From NCBI GenBank assembly GCA_016197205.1, contig JACPWG010000074.1:46150-110149 (forward strand): a stretch of 64,000 nucleotides of DNA, given 5' to 3'. The translations under genes were made by a program, and so were the position numbers. Below the pieces are notes generated by a model that saw only the letters and a list, made by a program, of their open reading frames with translations, was not told where the DNA came from and made no database searches. Positions 41,083 to 49,132 of the stretch are shown one piece after another (the stretch's first letter is position 1; every line of letters starts with the position of its first letter). The DNA is from Planctomycetota bacterium. GTDB taxonomy: Bacteria; Planctomycetota; MHYJ01; WSZJ01; JACPWG01.

Positions 41083-42939
41083 CTAGCACGCCGCCGCGCC
41101 CGGCACCGCAGCGGCCCCCGAGCCGGCCGCTGCCGCCGCCGCCGCCGCGTTCCGCGCCTCCAGCTCCTCCGGCCGCGGGATTGCATACGACTGCTCCCGG
41201 TCGCGCCACAGCGTGTGCCGCTCGCGCCAGAAGTCCATCTGGTCCCAGGGCAGCACCTCGTCTTTCCCGCGGCCCCGGTACGCGTACCACTCCGGGTCGA
41301 TGCCCGACTCCTCGAAGCTCCGCAGCCACTTCGAAAGGCTGAATTGCTCGTCCCACGCGTCGAAGCGGCACCCGTTCTTGTACGCCGCGAGCAGCGCGCG
41401 CCCCACCCGCCGGTCGCCGCGCGAGAAGACCGACTCCACGAAGCTCCGGTCCGGGTCGTGGAACTTGTACTTGATGTGTGGGTTCCGGGTGTGCGCCTTC
41501 ATGAACCGCACGATCTCGTGGTGCCGCTCCATCCGCGCCATCCCGTCCCACTGGAACGGGGTCATCGGCTTCGGCACGAACGGCGACATCGTGACGTTCA
41601 CCTGGCCCGGCCGACCGAACACCTCGCGCCCTACGTGGGTCACGCGATCCATCAGCTTGATGTGGTCGAGCAGCTCCCGGTCCGTCTCCCGCGGCAGGCC
41701 CTGCATGAAATACAGCTTCACCTGCTTCCAGCCGTGCTGGAACGCGATCCGCACGCCGTCGAGCAGGTGCTCGTCCTTGATGTGCTTCCGGATCACGTTG
41801 CGCAGCCACTGGCTCCCCGCCTCCGGCGCGAACGTGATCCCCGTCTTCCGCACGGTCGCGATCGCGCCCGGGATGTTCGCGACCTTCTCGTCCACGTGCA
41901 GGCTCGGCACGGAGATGCCGACCTTCTTCCGCTTGAACCGGGCGTTCACCCGGAACATCAGTTCGTCCAGGTCCGGGTAGTCTCCGGTCGAAAGCGACGT
42001 CAGCGCGATCTCGTCCAGCCCCGTGTTCCGGTAGGTCTCCTCGGCGTACCCGAGCAACGTGTCCACCGAGCGGTAGCGGACCTTGTTCTTGATCGCGATC
42101 GACTGGCAGAACCGGCAGATGTGCGGGCAGCCGCGCATGATCTCGAGGTTGATCCGGTCCATGACCGTCTCGCCGAAGGGCAGGATCGGCTTGGTCGGGT
42201 AGTACGCGTCCTCGAGCGAAGGGACGCTCCCCTTCCGCACGCGGTCCGGCACGTCCGCGAAGCGCGGCGCGAACGAGGCGATCGTACCGTCGGCGTTGTA
42301 CGTGTACTCGTAGAGCGCCGGGGCGTAGCAGGACGGGACCTGCTTGACCAGCTCGAGGAGCAGGGACTCGCGGGATTGGCACTCCCCGCGCAGCCGCTGG
42401 ACGACCTCGCAGATCGCCGGCAGCAGGTCCTCGCCGTCGCCGGCGACGAAGAGGTCGACGAAGTCCGCGATCGGCTCCGCGCAGAAGGCGCACGGTCCGC
42501 CGCAGATGATGAGCGGGTCGGAGGGCTTGCGCTCGGCGGAGAGTAGCGGGATGCCGGCAAGGTCGAGCATCATGAGGACGTTCGTGTAGCACATCTCGTG
42601 CTGCAGCGAGAAGCCGACGATGTCGAACTCCCGCACCGGGGTGTGGCTCTCGACGGTGAACAGCGGGATCTTGCGCTCCCGCATCTTGGCTTCCATGTCG
42701 AGCCAGGGGGTGAACGCGCGCTCGGCCAGCCAGTCGGGGTGGGCGTTCACGATGCCGTAGAGGATCTGGAGGCCGGCGTTCGACATCCCGATCTTGTACG
42801 CGTCCGGGAAGGCGAGGCAGACCTTGACGCGGGCGCGGTCGTGGTCCTTGCGGACGATGTTCCACTCGCCCCCCACGTACTGGATCGGCTGCGAGACGCC
42901 GAGGAGGACCTTTTCGACGTCGCTCCAGACGCTGGCCAT
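41083..42939 (-). CDS. B12-binding-domain radical SAM protein, TIGR03960 type
   Basis: A 618-aa protein. The N-terminal B12-binding-like region (~1-200; AFPDAYKIGMSNAGLQILYGIVN, IVGFSLQHEMCYTNVLMMLDLAGIPL) precedes a radical SAM core with RGCPHICRFC at ~266-275 (CxxxCxxC 4Fe-4S site). The C-terminus ends in a poly-Ala tract (~600-608). It belongs to the TIGR03960 group, normally followed by a TIGR03936 protein; none follows here. The substrate is unknown; tRNA or small-molecule methylthiolation-type chemistry has been suggested for relatives. Confidence 0.9.
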   Translation of the reverse strand: MASVWSDVEKVLLGVSQPIQYVGGEWNIVRKDHDRARVKVCLAFPDAYKIGMSNAGLQILYGIVNAHPDWLAERAFTPWLDMEAKMRERKIPLFTVESHTPVREFDIVGFSLQHEMCYTNVLMMLDLAGIPLLSAERKPSDPLIICGGPCAFCAEPIADFVDLFVAGDGEDLLPAICEVVQRLRGECQSRESLLLELVKQVPSCYAPALYEYTYNADGTIASFAPRFADVPDRVRKGSVPSLEDAYYPTKPILPFGETVMDRINLEIMRGCPHICRFCQSIAIKNKVRYRSVDTLLGYAEETYRNTGLDEIALTSLSTGDYPDLDELMFRVNARFKRKKVGISVPSLHVDEKVANIPGAIATVRKTGITFAPEAGSQWLRNVIRKHIKDEHLLDGVRIAFQHGWKQVKLYFMQGLPRETDRELLDHIKLMDRVTHVGREVFGRPGQVNVTMSPFVPKPMTPFQWDGMARMERHHEIVRFMKAHTRNPHIKYKFHDPDRSFVESVFSRGDRRVGRALLAAYKNGCRFDAWDEQFSLSKWLRSFEESGIDPEWYAYRGRGKDEVLPWDQMDFWRERHTLWRDREQSYAIPRPEELEARNAAAAAAAAGSGAAAVPGAAAC

Positions 42940-43035
42940 GAAAGTACCCCTTGCAGTGCGGGAAAGAGGGCGTGCGGCAGCGACGCGCCTCGGGTCGGTA
43001 GAAGAACGGGGCCGGGGTCCTGAAGGTTCAGCGCG

Positions 43036-43635
43036 TTATCGCTTGGCTCGGATCAGTTCGAGGAATTCGCTTCGGGTCTTGCTGTCGCGTCGGAAGGTCC
43101 CCAGCATGGAGCTGGTGATCGCGACGGCGTTCTGCTTCTGGACGCCCCGCATCATCATGCAAAGGTGCTGGGCCTCCATGACGACGGCGACCCCCCCCGG
43201 GCGCAGGCGGTCCTGCAGCGTCTCCGCGATCTGGCAGGTCAGCCGCTCCTGCACCTGCAGGCGGCGGCTGAAGACCTCGACGATCCGCGGGATCTTCGAG
43301 AGGCCGACGACCTTTTTTTTCGGCAGGTACGCGACGTGGCACTTGCCGAAAAAGGGGAGGAGGTGGTGCTCGCAGAGGCTGAAAAAGTCGATGTCCCGCA
43401 CCACCACCATTTCGTCGTGCTCGACGTCGAAGAGGGCGCCGTTCAGGATGCGGTCGATGTCCTGCCTGTACCCCTTCGAGAGCCAGCGGACCGCGGCGGC
43501 GACGCGAGCCGGGGTGCGCCGGAGGCCCTCGCGTGACGGGTCCTCCCCCATGGCCTCGAGCAGACGGGCCACGAGATCGCGGACCGGCGCCGCCATCGCC
43601 TCGCGGTGCTTCTCACCGTCCAGCTGGACCCCCAT
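43036..43635 (-). CDS. folE: GTP cyclohydrolase I
   Basis: The start is at MGVQLDGEKHREA (ATG 43635); 199 aa, the usual size. It converts GTP to 7,8-dihydroneopterin triphosphate, the first step of folate or pterin synthesis. The zinc ligands Cys88, His91 (SLCEHH) and Cys159 (QHLCMMMRG) and the core EDPSREGLRRTPARV, GLSKIPRIVEVFSRRLQVQERLT are all present. The B12/radical SAM gene follows after 96 nt, so they may be cotranscribed. Confidence 0.97.
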   Translation of the reverse strand: MGVQLDGEKHREAMAAPVRDLVARLLEAMGEDPSREGLRRTPARVAAAVRWLSKGYRQDIDRILNGALFDVEHDEMVVVRDIDFFSLCEHHLLPFFGKCHVAYLPKKKVVGLSKIPRIVEVFSRRLQVQERLTCQIAETLQDRLRPGGVAVVMEAQHLCMMMRGVQKQNAVAITSSMLGTFRRDSKTRSEFLELIRAKR

Positions 43636-44010
43636 CGAGGAGCCACTCCAATGTAGGTAGGGCTGCCGAACAGCCCCGGCTCCGCCAGGGACCCGCTCGG
43701 CAGCGGCCATCGCGCTGACATCATAGCGGGGCGCGTCCGCCGCGTCAACACGGGTCTTGACAGCCCCCGGCCCCGGCCCGTATGCTGAGTATCGCCCCAC
43801 AGAATTGGGTGACCAATTTCCTCGGCGATTTCGGCCGCCTGCTTCGTTGCGCTCGCTCGACGTAGTTCTCCGTTACTACGCCTCGCTCGCGCGCCTCGCG
43901 GGCGGCCGAACTTGCCTTCGGCTATGGGTCACCGACTTCCGTGGAGCGGTACTGGGCCGACGCTCCGGGTTACTCCCACGCTTCCCCTCCCCTTTCAAGG
44001 CGCCCGCCGG
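43636..44010. other. Divergent intergenic region with MITE copy E
   Basis: Between folE and the DedA gene; promoters for both should lie here. Most of it is MITE copy E. Confidence 0.6.
43785..43954 (+). mobile_element. MITE-like element, copy E
   Basis: 170 bp, nearly identical to copy C. Ends CTGAGTATCGCCCCACAG and, inverted, CAGTACCGCTCCACGG. It lies in the folE/dedA divergent region. Confidence 0.85.
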
Positions 44011-44688
44011 ATGGACGACCTCGTCAAGTTCTTTTCCCAGATCTACAACGTCCAGTACGTCGTGCAGGTCGGCGGGCTGGCGGCGATGACGGCGATCGTC
44101 TTCGCCGAGACCGGTCTCATGGTCGGGTTCTTTCTCCCAGGCGACTCCCTCCTCGTCGCCGCCGGACTCCTCACGGCCCGCGGGGACTTCAGCACGCATG
44201 TGCTCGTGACCTGCTCGATCCTCTCGGTCGCCGCCATCGTCGGCGACACCGTCGGCTACTGGTTCGGCGCCAAGACCGGGCCGAAGCTTTTCACGCGCGA
44301 CGACTCGCTCTTCTTCAAGAAGCGCCACCTCCTCACGACGCGCGCGTTCTATGAACGGCACGGCGGCAAGACCATCATTCTCGCCCGCTTCGTTCCCATC
44401 ATCCGGACGTTCGCTCCGATCGTGGCCGGCATCGGTCAGATGAGCTACCCGCGGTTCCTCCTCTTCAATGTCAGCGGCGGGATCGGCTGGGTCTGGAGCC
44501 TCACGCTGCTCGGCTACTCCCTCGGGGCGCTCGTCCCCGGCATGGTGAAGCGGATCGACTTCGTCATCATCGTCGTCATTGCCGTGTCCCTGGTGCCCGT
44601 GGCGATCACCTGGTGGAAGAACCGCGGCCCCACGCCGGCGGCCGGAGGCACTCCGGCGCCGGAGACCGCCGAGGCGCGCACCAGCTAG
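44011..44688 (+). CDS. DedA / VTT-domain membrane protein
   Basis: The start is at MDDLVKFFSQIYN (ATG 44011); 225 aa; upstream in-frame starts lie in the MITE. It has four to five membrane helices with the family signatures FAETGLMVGFFLPGDSLL, GDTVGYWFGAKTGPKLF and RFVPIIRTFAPIVAGIGQM. DedA proteins act in the inner membrane as lipid-carrier transporters (some flip undecaprenyl phosphate). The Pro/Ala C-terminal tail is cytoplasmic and not conserved. Confidence 0.93.
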   Translation: MDDLVKFFSQIYNVQYVVQVGGLAAMTAIVFAETGLMVGFFLPGDSLLVAAGLLTARGDFSTHVLVTCSILSVAAIVGDTVGYWFGAKTGPKLFTRDDSLFFKKRHLLTTRAFYERHGGKTIILARFVPIIRTFAPIVAGIGQMSYPRFLLFNVSGGIGWVWSLTLLGYSLGALVPGMVKRIDFVIIVVIAVSLVPVAITWWKNRGPTPAAGGTPAPETAEARTS

Positions 44689-44856
44689 TGGCCCGTTGAC
44701 GAACTTCGAACACAGTCGTCAACTCTGCCAGGGCGGGTCGTAGCCCATGCGGCCGATCGCGCGGGCCGGTGGCCCGCGCCCCCAGGCATCGTGACTGGAC
44801 TTCGGCAACAGGCCACGAGTACACGATTCCGCATGTGCGACCACGTAGGACCGCTT

Positions 44857-44926
44857 TCCGACAGGATCACAGGATGAACGGGATACGGTAGCGGCACATC
44901 CTGTGGATCCCGTTATCCTGTCTAGA
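44857..44926. repeat. ACAGGAT-type inverted repeat cluster
   Basis: GACAGGATCACAGGATGAAC is mirrored by ATCCCGTTATCCTGTC about 30 bp later, with CACATCCTGTGGATCC between. Words of this type are dispersed repeats in several phyla with ACAGATT repeats. Confidence 0.6.
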
Positions 44927-44974
44927 TCCGTCCCCGAGTCCGGGCATCAGCCTGCGAGCGCCCGTTTGCGGACA

Positions 44975-45197
44975 ACAAGCCGGAGTGAAGCTAAAATCGA
45001 TCTCTCCGTCCGTTGCCGGAGAGGATCGCCGGTAGAGGTCGGTGGACTCAGCGCCCGGCCTCTGCGTCTCCGCGTCTCTGTGTAAAAGTCTCGCGTTCGA
45101 CCCACACGGCCGGGCCGAATTTCAAATTGCAAAAAGTCAAATTTTGAATTTCGAATTTCGTCCGCGTCTAGCTGGGACGCAGAGCCATGATCCAGCC
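44975..45197 (+). repeat. ~200-bp dispersed repeat, copy 2
   Basis: Second copy of 18563-18756 with an extra AT-rich insertion (CAAAAAGTCAAATTTTG, 45130-45146). It ends ~60 bp before the mutL start and so may contain or displace the mutL promoter. Confidence 0.8.
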
Positions 45198-45256
45198 ATT
45201 TGCCGCCGGCGGTCGAGTTTAGCCTCAGTTCGGGTTGTTGTTTGCGGAAGGCGTGG

Positions 45257-47173
45257 ATGGCGAAAATCCGGGAGCTGTCCGCCGCGGAGGTGGACAAGAT
45301 CGCGGCCGGCGAGGTCGTCGAGCGGCCCGCCTCGGTCGTCAAGGAGCTGGTCGAGAACTGCCTCGACGCGGAGTCGCGCCAGATCCATGTCGCCCTCGAG
45401 GGCGGGGGCCGCGACCTCATCCGCGTCAGCGACGACGGCGTCGGCATCCCGCCCGAGGAGCTCCCGCTCGCCTTCAAGAGCCACGCCACTTCCAAGCTCC
45501 CGACCTTCGACACCCTCTTCAAGGTCGGCACGCTCGGCTTCCGCGGCGAGGCCCTCGCCTCGATCGGCGCCGTGTCCCACTGCCGCGTCGTCTCCCGCCT
45601 CCGCGGCGGCGCCGAGGCCTGGTCGATCGCCGACGACGGCGGCGACCTCTCTCCTCTCGCGCCCGCGGCCGGCCCCGAAGGGACGCTCGTCGAGGCCCGC
45701 AGTCTTTTTTTCAACGTTCCCGCGCGCCGCAAGTTCCTCCGCGATCCCGGCACCGAACTGGGCCACATCCAGGACGTCGTCCACCGCTACGCCCTCGCCT
45801 ATCCCGCCGTTCGCTTCGAGCTGACCCACGACGGCCGGACGCTGCACGCCCTCCCGCCCGCCCAGGACCCGCTCGACCGGATCCGCCACTTCGAAGGCGA
45901 GGAGGTCGCCCGCGCCCTCCTCAAGGCCGAGGCCTCGGACGCCGGCTACGCGGTCGAGGCCTGGCTCGGCCCGCCGTCGCTGCAACGCGGCAACTCCGCG
46001 CTCCAGTTTTTTTTCCTGAATCGCCGCTACGTCAAGGACCGCGTCCTCTACAAAGCCGTCGGAGACGCGTACCGCGACCTGCTCGAGCCTCGTCGCTTCC
46101 CCATCGTCTTTCTCTTCCTGACCTGCCCGCCCGACCAGGTCGACGTCAACGTCCACCCGACCAAGCTCGAAGTCCGCTTCCAAAATTCCTCCCGCGTCCT
46201 TCAGCTCGTCCTCGGTTGCCTCCGCGGCAAGCTCCTCCGTCACGTCGGCGCCTTCCCGCTCCGGCCCGGCCAGCTCTCGGGCGGCTCGCAAGCCCCGCCC
46301 TGGCGAAACCCCGCCTGGCCGCCGGGCGCGGCCGCCCCCGGCGCCGGTGCTCCCCAGTGGCCCGCGGCGAATTCGCCCCAGCCCCCGAGCGCCCCCCCGC
46401 ACGCGCTGCTGCCGACTTCGCCGGCCGATCGGCAGGCGGTCCTCGCGACCGAGCTGGACGCCTTCTTCTCCGCAGCGGGGCCCGCGGCGTCCTCCCCCAC
46501 CGCTCCCCCGGCCGCCGCCGCGACCCCGCCGGGTCCCGGCCCGGCCGATACGTCCGCGATCCCCGCCGTCCAAGGGCCTGCCATCCCCGTCTTCGCGGGC
46601 GCCGCGCACCGCTTCGCCCAGCTCCACGACAGCTACATCATTGAGGAAGCCGACGACGGCATCGTGATCATCGACCAGCACGCCCTCCACGAGAGAATGC
46701 TGTATTTCGAGTTCCGGGAGCGCGTCCTCGGCGGCAAGGTCGCCCGGCAGCGCCTTTTGCTCCCCGTCGTGCTCGACCTCAGCCCCACGCGGCGCGCCGC
46801 CCTCGACCGCACGCTCCCGACGCTCCGGCAGCTGGGCTTCGAGGTCGAGCCCGTCGGCCGCGACGCGGTCGCGATCTCCGCCGTGCCCGATTTCCTCGCC
46901 CGCTTCGACCCCGGCCGCGTGCTCGCCGGCTTCCTCGACGAGCTCGAAGAGGACGGCGCCCAACGCGTCGGGACCGAGCTGCTCGAAGAGACGCTCGCCA
47001 TGATGGCCTGCAAGGCCGCCGTCAAGGCCGGAGACCGTCTCGCGGAAACGGAGCTGCGACATCTGCTCGCCCTCCGCGGCCGCTACGAACACACGCTCAC
47101 CTGCCCGCACGGCCGGCCGACCACGCTCAAGCTGTCGCTCGTCGATCTCGAAAAGCACTTTCACAGGCGGTAG
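45257..47173 (+). CDS. mutL: DNA mismatch repair protein MutL
   Basis: The start is at MAKIRELSAAEVDKIAAGEV (ATG 45257, GGAAGG 5 nt upstream); 638 aa. GHKL ATPase motifs are all present: ELVENCLDAES, SDDGVGI, TSKL, GFRGEALASIG. A Pro/Ala linker (~330-450) leads to the dimerisation/endonuclease domain with DQHALHE (~472), ACKAAVKAGD (~581) and CPHGRP (~616). The metal motif DQHAx2Ex4E is altered: the second Glu position is Phe, with Glu one residue later. It would act with MutS in mismatch repair. The M16-type gene follows after 37 nt. Confidence 0.97.
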   Translation: MAKIRELSAAEVDKIAAGEVVERPASVVKELVENCLDAESRQIHVALEGGGRDLIRVSDDGVGIPPEELPLAFKSHATSKLPTFDTLFKVGTLGFRGEALASIGAVSHCRVVSRLRGGAEAWSIADDGGDLSPLAPAAGPEGTLVEARSLFFNVPARRKFLRDPGTELGHIQDVVHRYALAYPAVRFELTHDGRTLHALPPAQDPLDRIRHFEGEEVARALLKAEASDAGYAVEAWLGPPSLQRGNSALQFFFLNRRYVKDRVLYKAVGDAYRDLLEPRRFPIVFLFLTCPPDQVDVNVHPTKLEVRFQNSSRVLQLVLGCLRGKLLRHVGAFPLRPGQLSGGSQAPPWRNPAWPPGAAAPGAGAPQWPAANSPQPPSAPPHALLPTSPADRQAVLATELDAFFSAAGPAASSPTAPPAAAATPPGPGPADTSAIPAVQGPAIPVFAGAAHRFAQLHDSYIIEEADDGIVIIDQHALHERMLYFEFRERVLGGKVARQRLLLPVVLDLSPTRRAALDRTLPTLRQLGFEVEPVGRDAVAISAVPDFLARFDPGRVLAGFLDELEEDGAQRVGTELLEETLAMMACKAAVKAGDRLAETELRHLLALRGRYEHTLTCPHGRPTTLKLSLVDLEKHFHRR

Positions 47174-47210
47174 CGCCGCCCGTCCTCCGGCGCCGCGATC
47201 GAGACTCACC

Positions 47211-48494
47211 ATGCAAGCTCCTCCCCTCTTCCAGCGCTTCGCCCTCGGAAACGGCATCCCGCTCTTCGTCCGCGAATCCCAACGCTTCAAAACCACCATC
47301 GTCCGGCTCCACATCCATCACCCGCTCGGCGCGGACGCGACCGAGACGGCCCTCGTCCCCTTCGTGCTCCGCAGCGGCTGCCGCCGGCATCCCACCTTCC
47401 GGCGCATCGTGCAGTTCCTCGAAGGCCTCTACGGCGCCAGTCTCGCCGTCGACGTCCTCAAAGTGGGCGAGCGTCAGATCCTCGCCTTCCAGGTCGAGGT
47501 GCTCGGGGACCGGTTCGTCCCCCGCGGCTCCGGCACGGTCGAAAAGGCCCTCGCCTTTCTCGAACGGCTGGTCGTCCATCCCGTGCTCTCGGGGGGCGCG
47601 CTCGGCGTGCCCGCGGTCGTCCGCGAAAAAGAAAACCTGCGGCGGCTCATCGCCTCCCTGATCGACGACAAACTGGCCTACGCGGTCGAACGCTGCCACC
47701 AGGTGATGTTCGCGGACGAGCCGTACCGCCTCTACGAGTACGGCGAACTCGACCGGATTTCGAGCCTGCAGGCGGGGCCGCTCACGGAGCACCACCGGGA
47801 CATCCTCGAACGCGACCCCATGGAGCTGTACGTGAGCGGGGACGTCCGCGCGCACCGCGTGGCGGCCGCGGCGGCCCGGCTCTTCCGCTTTCGCCGCTCG
47901 ACGCCGCGCCCCATCCCGCCGACGGTCGTCGATCGGCCGGTGCGCAAGGAACGGACGGTGGTCGAGGAGGCCGACGTGGAGCAGGGGAAGCTCCTCCTCG
48001 GCTACCGCACCTACACGACGCTCGCGCACGCCGACTACTATCCGCTCGTCTTCCTGAACGGCCTCTTCGGCGGCTTCGCCCACTCGCGCCTCTTCCGGGT
48101 CTTCCGCGAAGAGGAAGGCCTGGCCTACGCCGCCGGCTCGTCCCTGGAGCGCACGAAGGGCCTGCTCGAGGTGGATGCCGGCATCGAGGGGGACGATTAC
48201 GAGGAGGCCGTCGCGTCGATCCGGCGCCAGGTCGAGGACCTGCGCGCGGGCAACGTCACCGACGAGGAGATGGAATGGACCCGAAAGGCGCTCGAAGACG
48301 TCGTCCGCGGTCTGCCCGACAGCCCGGTAGCGGAAATCGTTCGGCACGCCGAGCTGGCCCTTCACGGCCGGGAGGAGACTCACGAGGAGGCGCTTGAGCG
48401 CATCCGTGCCGTCACCCGCGACGAGGTCGTGCGCGTCGCGCGGCGGATCCAGCTCGACACCGTGTATTTCCTGCGCCCAAAACCGGCGAATTGA
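47211..48494 (+). CDS. YfmF-like M16-family protein without active site
   Basis: A 427-aa M16 (insulinase-like) fold. The N-terminal lobe lacks HxxEH: where the site should be it reads VPFVLRSGCRRHPTFRRIVQFLEGLYGASLAVDV, the pattern of YfmF, the inactive partner of YfmH-type peptidases. The C-terminal lobe has GLFGGFAHSRLFRVFREEEGLAYAAGSS. Such proteins normally form a dimer with an active subunit, but none is encoded next to it. It may be cotranscribed with mutL. Confidence 0.85.
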   Translation: MQAPPLFQRFALGNGIPLFVRESQRFKTTIVRLHIHHPLGADATETALVPFVLRSGCRRHPTFRRIVQFLEGLYGASLAVDVLKVGERQILAFQVEVLGDRFVPRGSGTVEKALAFLERLVVHPVLSGGALGVPAVVREKENLRRLIASLIDDKLAYAVERCHQVMFADEPYRLYEYGELDRISSLQAGPLTEHHRDILERDPMELYVSGDVRAHRVAAAAARLFRFRRSTPRPIPPTVVDRPVRKERTVVEEADVEQGKLLLGYRTYTTLAHADYYPLVFLNGLFGGFAHSRLFRVFREEEGLAYAAGSSLERTKGLLEVDAGIEGDDYEEAVASIRRQVEDLRAGNVTDEEMEWTRKALEDVVRGLPDSPVAEIVRHAELALHGREETHEEALERIRAVTRDEVVRVARRIQLDTVYFLRPKPAN

Positions 48495-48530
48495 ACCCTC
48501 GCCCACGCGGTCGCCGTCTCGCGCGGACCC

Positions 48531-48711
48531 GCTCGTAGTTCCGCCTTCAGAGGGTGTCGCAAAAGCGGCGAAACCCCGAAGTCGTCGCCCGCAAAGCCGC
48601 GTGAATGCTGGGGCGGTCTTTCGCCCGCGACCTTTTTTTTGCGACCGCCTCTTCAGGCGGCACGATCGCGGACACCGCCCACGACTCCGCCTGAAGCCGG
48701 ACCTACGAGCC
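48531..48711. repeat. REP-like inverted pair, copy 2
   Basis: GCTCGTAGTTCCGCCTTCAG (48531-48550) is mirrored at 48687-48711. The same family as 868-989, with a longer interior (137 bp) that includes CTCTTCAGGCGGC. Confidence 0.7.
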
Positions 48712-48739
48712 GAGGATTCTCGTCTTCACCCGCCGTCTC

Positions 48740-49104
48740 GCAGGGCGCCGGCCCTGCCCTTTCAGGGTGGATGAACGATTTGATCTTCGCAAAACGCAGC
48801 CTCAACTGCCCGAGCGCGGAAGTGAGCGGGCTTCCAATGCTCCCCTCCGTCGGCCACGAGCCCTTGTGGTGCAGGGATTCCGCCCTGCACCGACGGGACA
48901 ACCCGGGTGGAGATTACGCGCTGGGTGCGGGGGCGGCTCGACGGGAACGGGGGAAGTGCTTCGGAGGTTCCGGGCGAGTGCGGGTGCAGGGCGGAAGCCC
49001 TGCACCACAAAGCGGACTCAAGCCGCAGGATCAAGTGAACAATCCGCTTGCGGCGGGCGGAAGCGTGACGACACCACCTTGAAAGGGCAGGGCGCCGGCC
49101 CTGC
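48740..49104. mobile_element. Nested inverted-repeat element upstream of the kinase
   Basis: Outer arms 48740-48770 and 49074-49104 match at 30 of 31 positions (GCAGGGCGCCGGCCCTGCCC then TTTCARGGTGG). Inner palindromic words GGTGCAGGGATTCCGCCCTG (48868-48891) and the inverse (48983-49006) lie inside. It ends 29 bp before the kinase start. A similar element follows the gene. Confidence 0.75.
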
Positions 49105-49132
49105 TCGCGCCGCTCCTCAGGGGGATGCACCC

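Larger units (their letters stand above)
44689..45256. other. Intergenic region with several repeats upstream of mutL
   Basis: No gene. A GTTGACGA/TCGTCAAC hairpin (44695-44723), the 28-bp word (44763-44791), an ACAGGAT-type inverted word cluster (44857-44926) and the ~200-bp repeat (44975-45197) follow each other up to the mutL ribosome site. Confidence 0.65.
48495..49132. other. Intergenic region upstream of the giant kinase
   Basis: The kinase frame is open through this stretch, but its translation is a reading of repeats. It contains the CGTAGTTCCGCC inverted pair (48531-48711) and the nested element (48740-49104). Confidence 0.65.

Noticed and set aside
48767..49132. N-terminal extension of the kinase to an upstream ATG
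   Set aside because: The extension is a translation of the nested inverted repeat; the TTG at 49133 has a good ribosome site and begins credible sequence.
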